From a candidate division NPL-UPA2 bacterium (GTDB taxonomy: Bacteria > Bacillota > UBA994): a stretch of DNA of 5,583 bases. Where the stretch lies: NCBI GenBank assembly GCA_018725205.1, contig QLUB01000109.1:1-5583 (forward strand). Reading direction: 5' to 3'. Shown one piece after another: positions 5,470 through 5,583 of the stretch; positions within the stretch are counted from its first letter, which is position 1; each line of letters begins with the position of its first letter. The position numbers and the translations under genes were made by a program. Under the pieces are notes generated by a model. The model worked only from the letters and a program-made list of their open reading frames with translations, did no database searches and had not been told where the DNA came from.

Positions 5470-5583
5470 ATGGAAAGAACACTATGCCTGATCAAGCCTG
5501 ACGCTGTTCAGAGGGGGCTTATGGGTGAAATCGTGTCGCGCGTTGAGCGCAAGGGACTGCAAATTGTCGGGCTAAGAATGCTT
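5470..5583 (+). CDS. ndk: Nucleoside diphosphate kinase, N-terminal part
   Basis: Ndk transfers the terminal phosphate of ATP to other nucleoside diphosphates through a phosphohistidine intermediate and so balances NTP and dNTP pools. Only the first 38 codons are present; the window ends in frame inside the gene. MERTLCLIKPDAVQRGLMGE is the typical family N terminus, with the active-site lysine in IKPD (K9), and VERKGLQIVGLRML matches the following helix and strand. The catalytic histidine lies beyond the window. The ATG at 5470 has only a G-rich stretch (5454-5459) as a weak ribosome binding site. A 138-nt gap with promoter-like and repeat sequences separates it from the preceding gene. Confidence 0.96.
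   Translation, partial: MERTLCLIKPDAVQRGLMGEIVSRVERKGLQIVGLRML

Overview
The window looks like a chromosomal housekeeping segment from a member of the Bacillota (Firmicutes), probably a Clostridia-type lineage with roughly even GC. The evidence is the order der, gpsA, spoIVA, a classic endospore-former arrangement, and the G-rich Shine-Dalgarno sites. All genes read on the + strand. No phage, insertion sequence or CRISPR material was seen.

Layout. Positions 1-141 hold intergenic DNA with two hairpins and the ribosome binding site of der. der (142-1449) encodes the double-GTPase ribosome assembly factor. gpsA (1481-2485) encodes glycerol-3-phosphate dehydrogenase and follows 31 nt later. Next comes a shortened spoIVA (2589-3272). 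A tRNA-Pro(GGG) gene with its own strong promoter lies at 3343-3420, followed by a long perfect hairpin at 3459-3502. A promoter with an operator-like palindrome precedes a two-gene unit: a putrescine-type class III aminotransferase (3614-4876) and a small SRPBCC/START-like protein (4891-5331). After a 138-nt gap containing a long inverted repeat, the 5' end of ndk (from 5470) runs off the window.

The standout is spoIVA. The normal protein is an ATPase of about 492 residues that forms the basement layer of the spore coat. Here the reading frame encodes only 227 residues. Compared with the Bacillus subtilis protein (recalled, not searched), it lacks three internal blocks of about 44, 131 and 90 residues. 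All three losses keep the frame. They remove Walker A, Walker B and most of the C-terminal domain, but leave the start, the sensor-threonine motif, the whole middle domain and the last 15 residues. This is either an ATPase-less mini-SpoIVA, a decaying gene in a lineage losing sporulation, or an assembly artefact.

How the genes relate. der and gpsA are growth genes (ribosome assembly, phospholipid precursor) and are probably cotranscribed. spoIVA may share that transcript or use a weak sigma-E-like promoter. The aminotransferase and SRPBCC gene form a separate transcription unit, probably for polyamine or diamine breakdown under its own regulator. ndk appears to be independently expressed.
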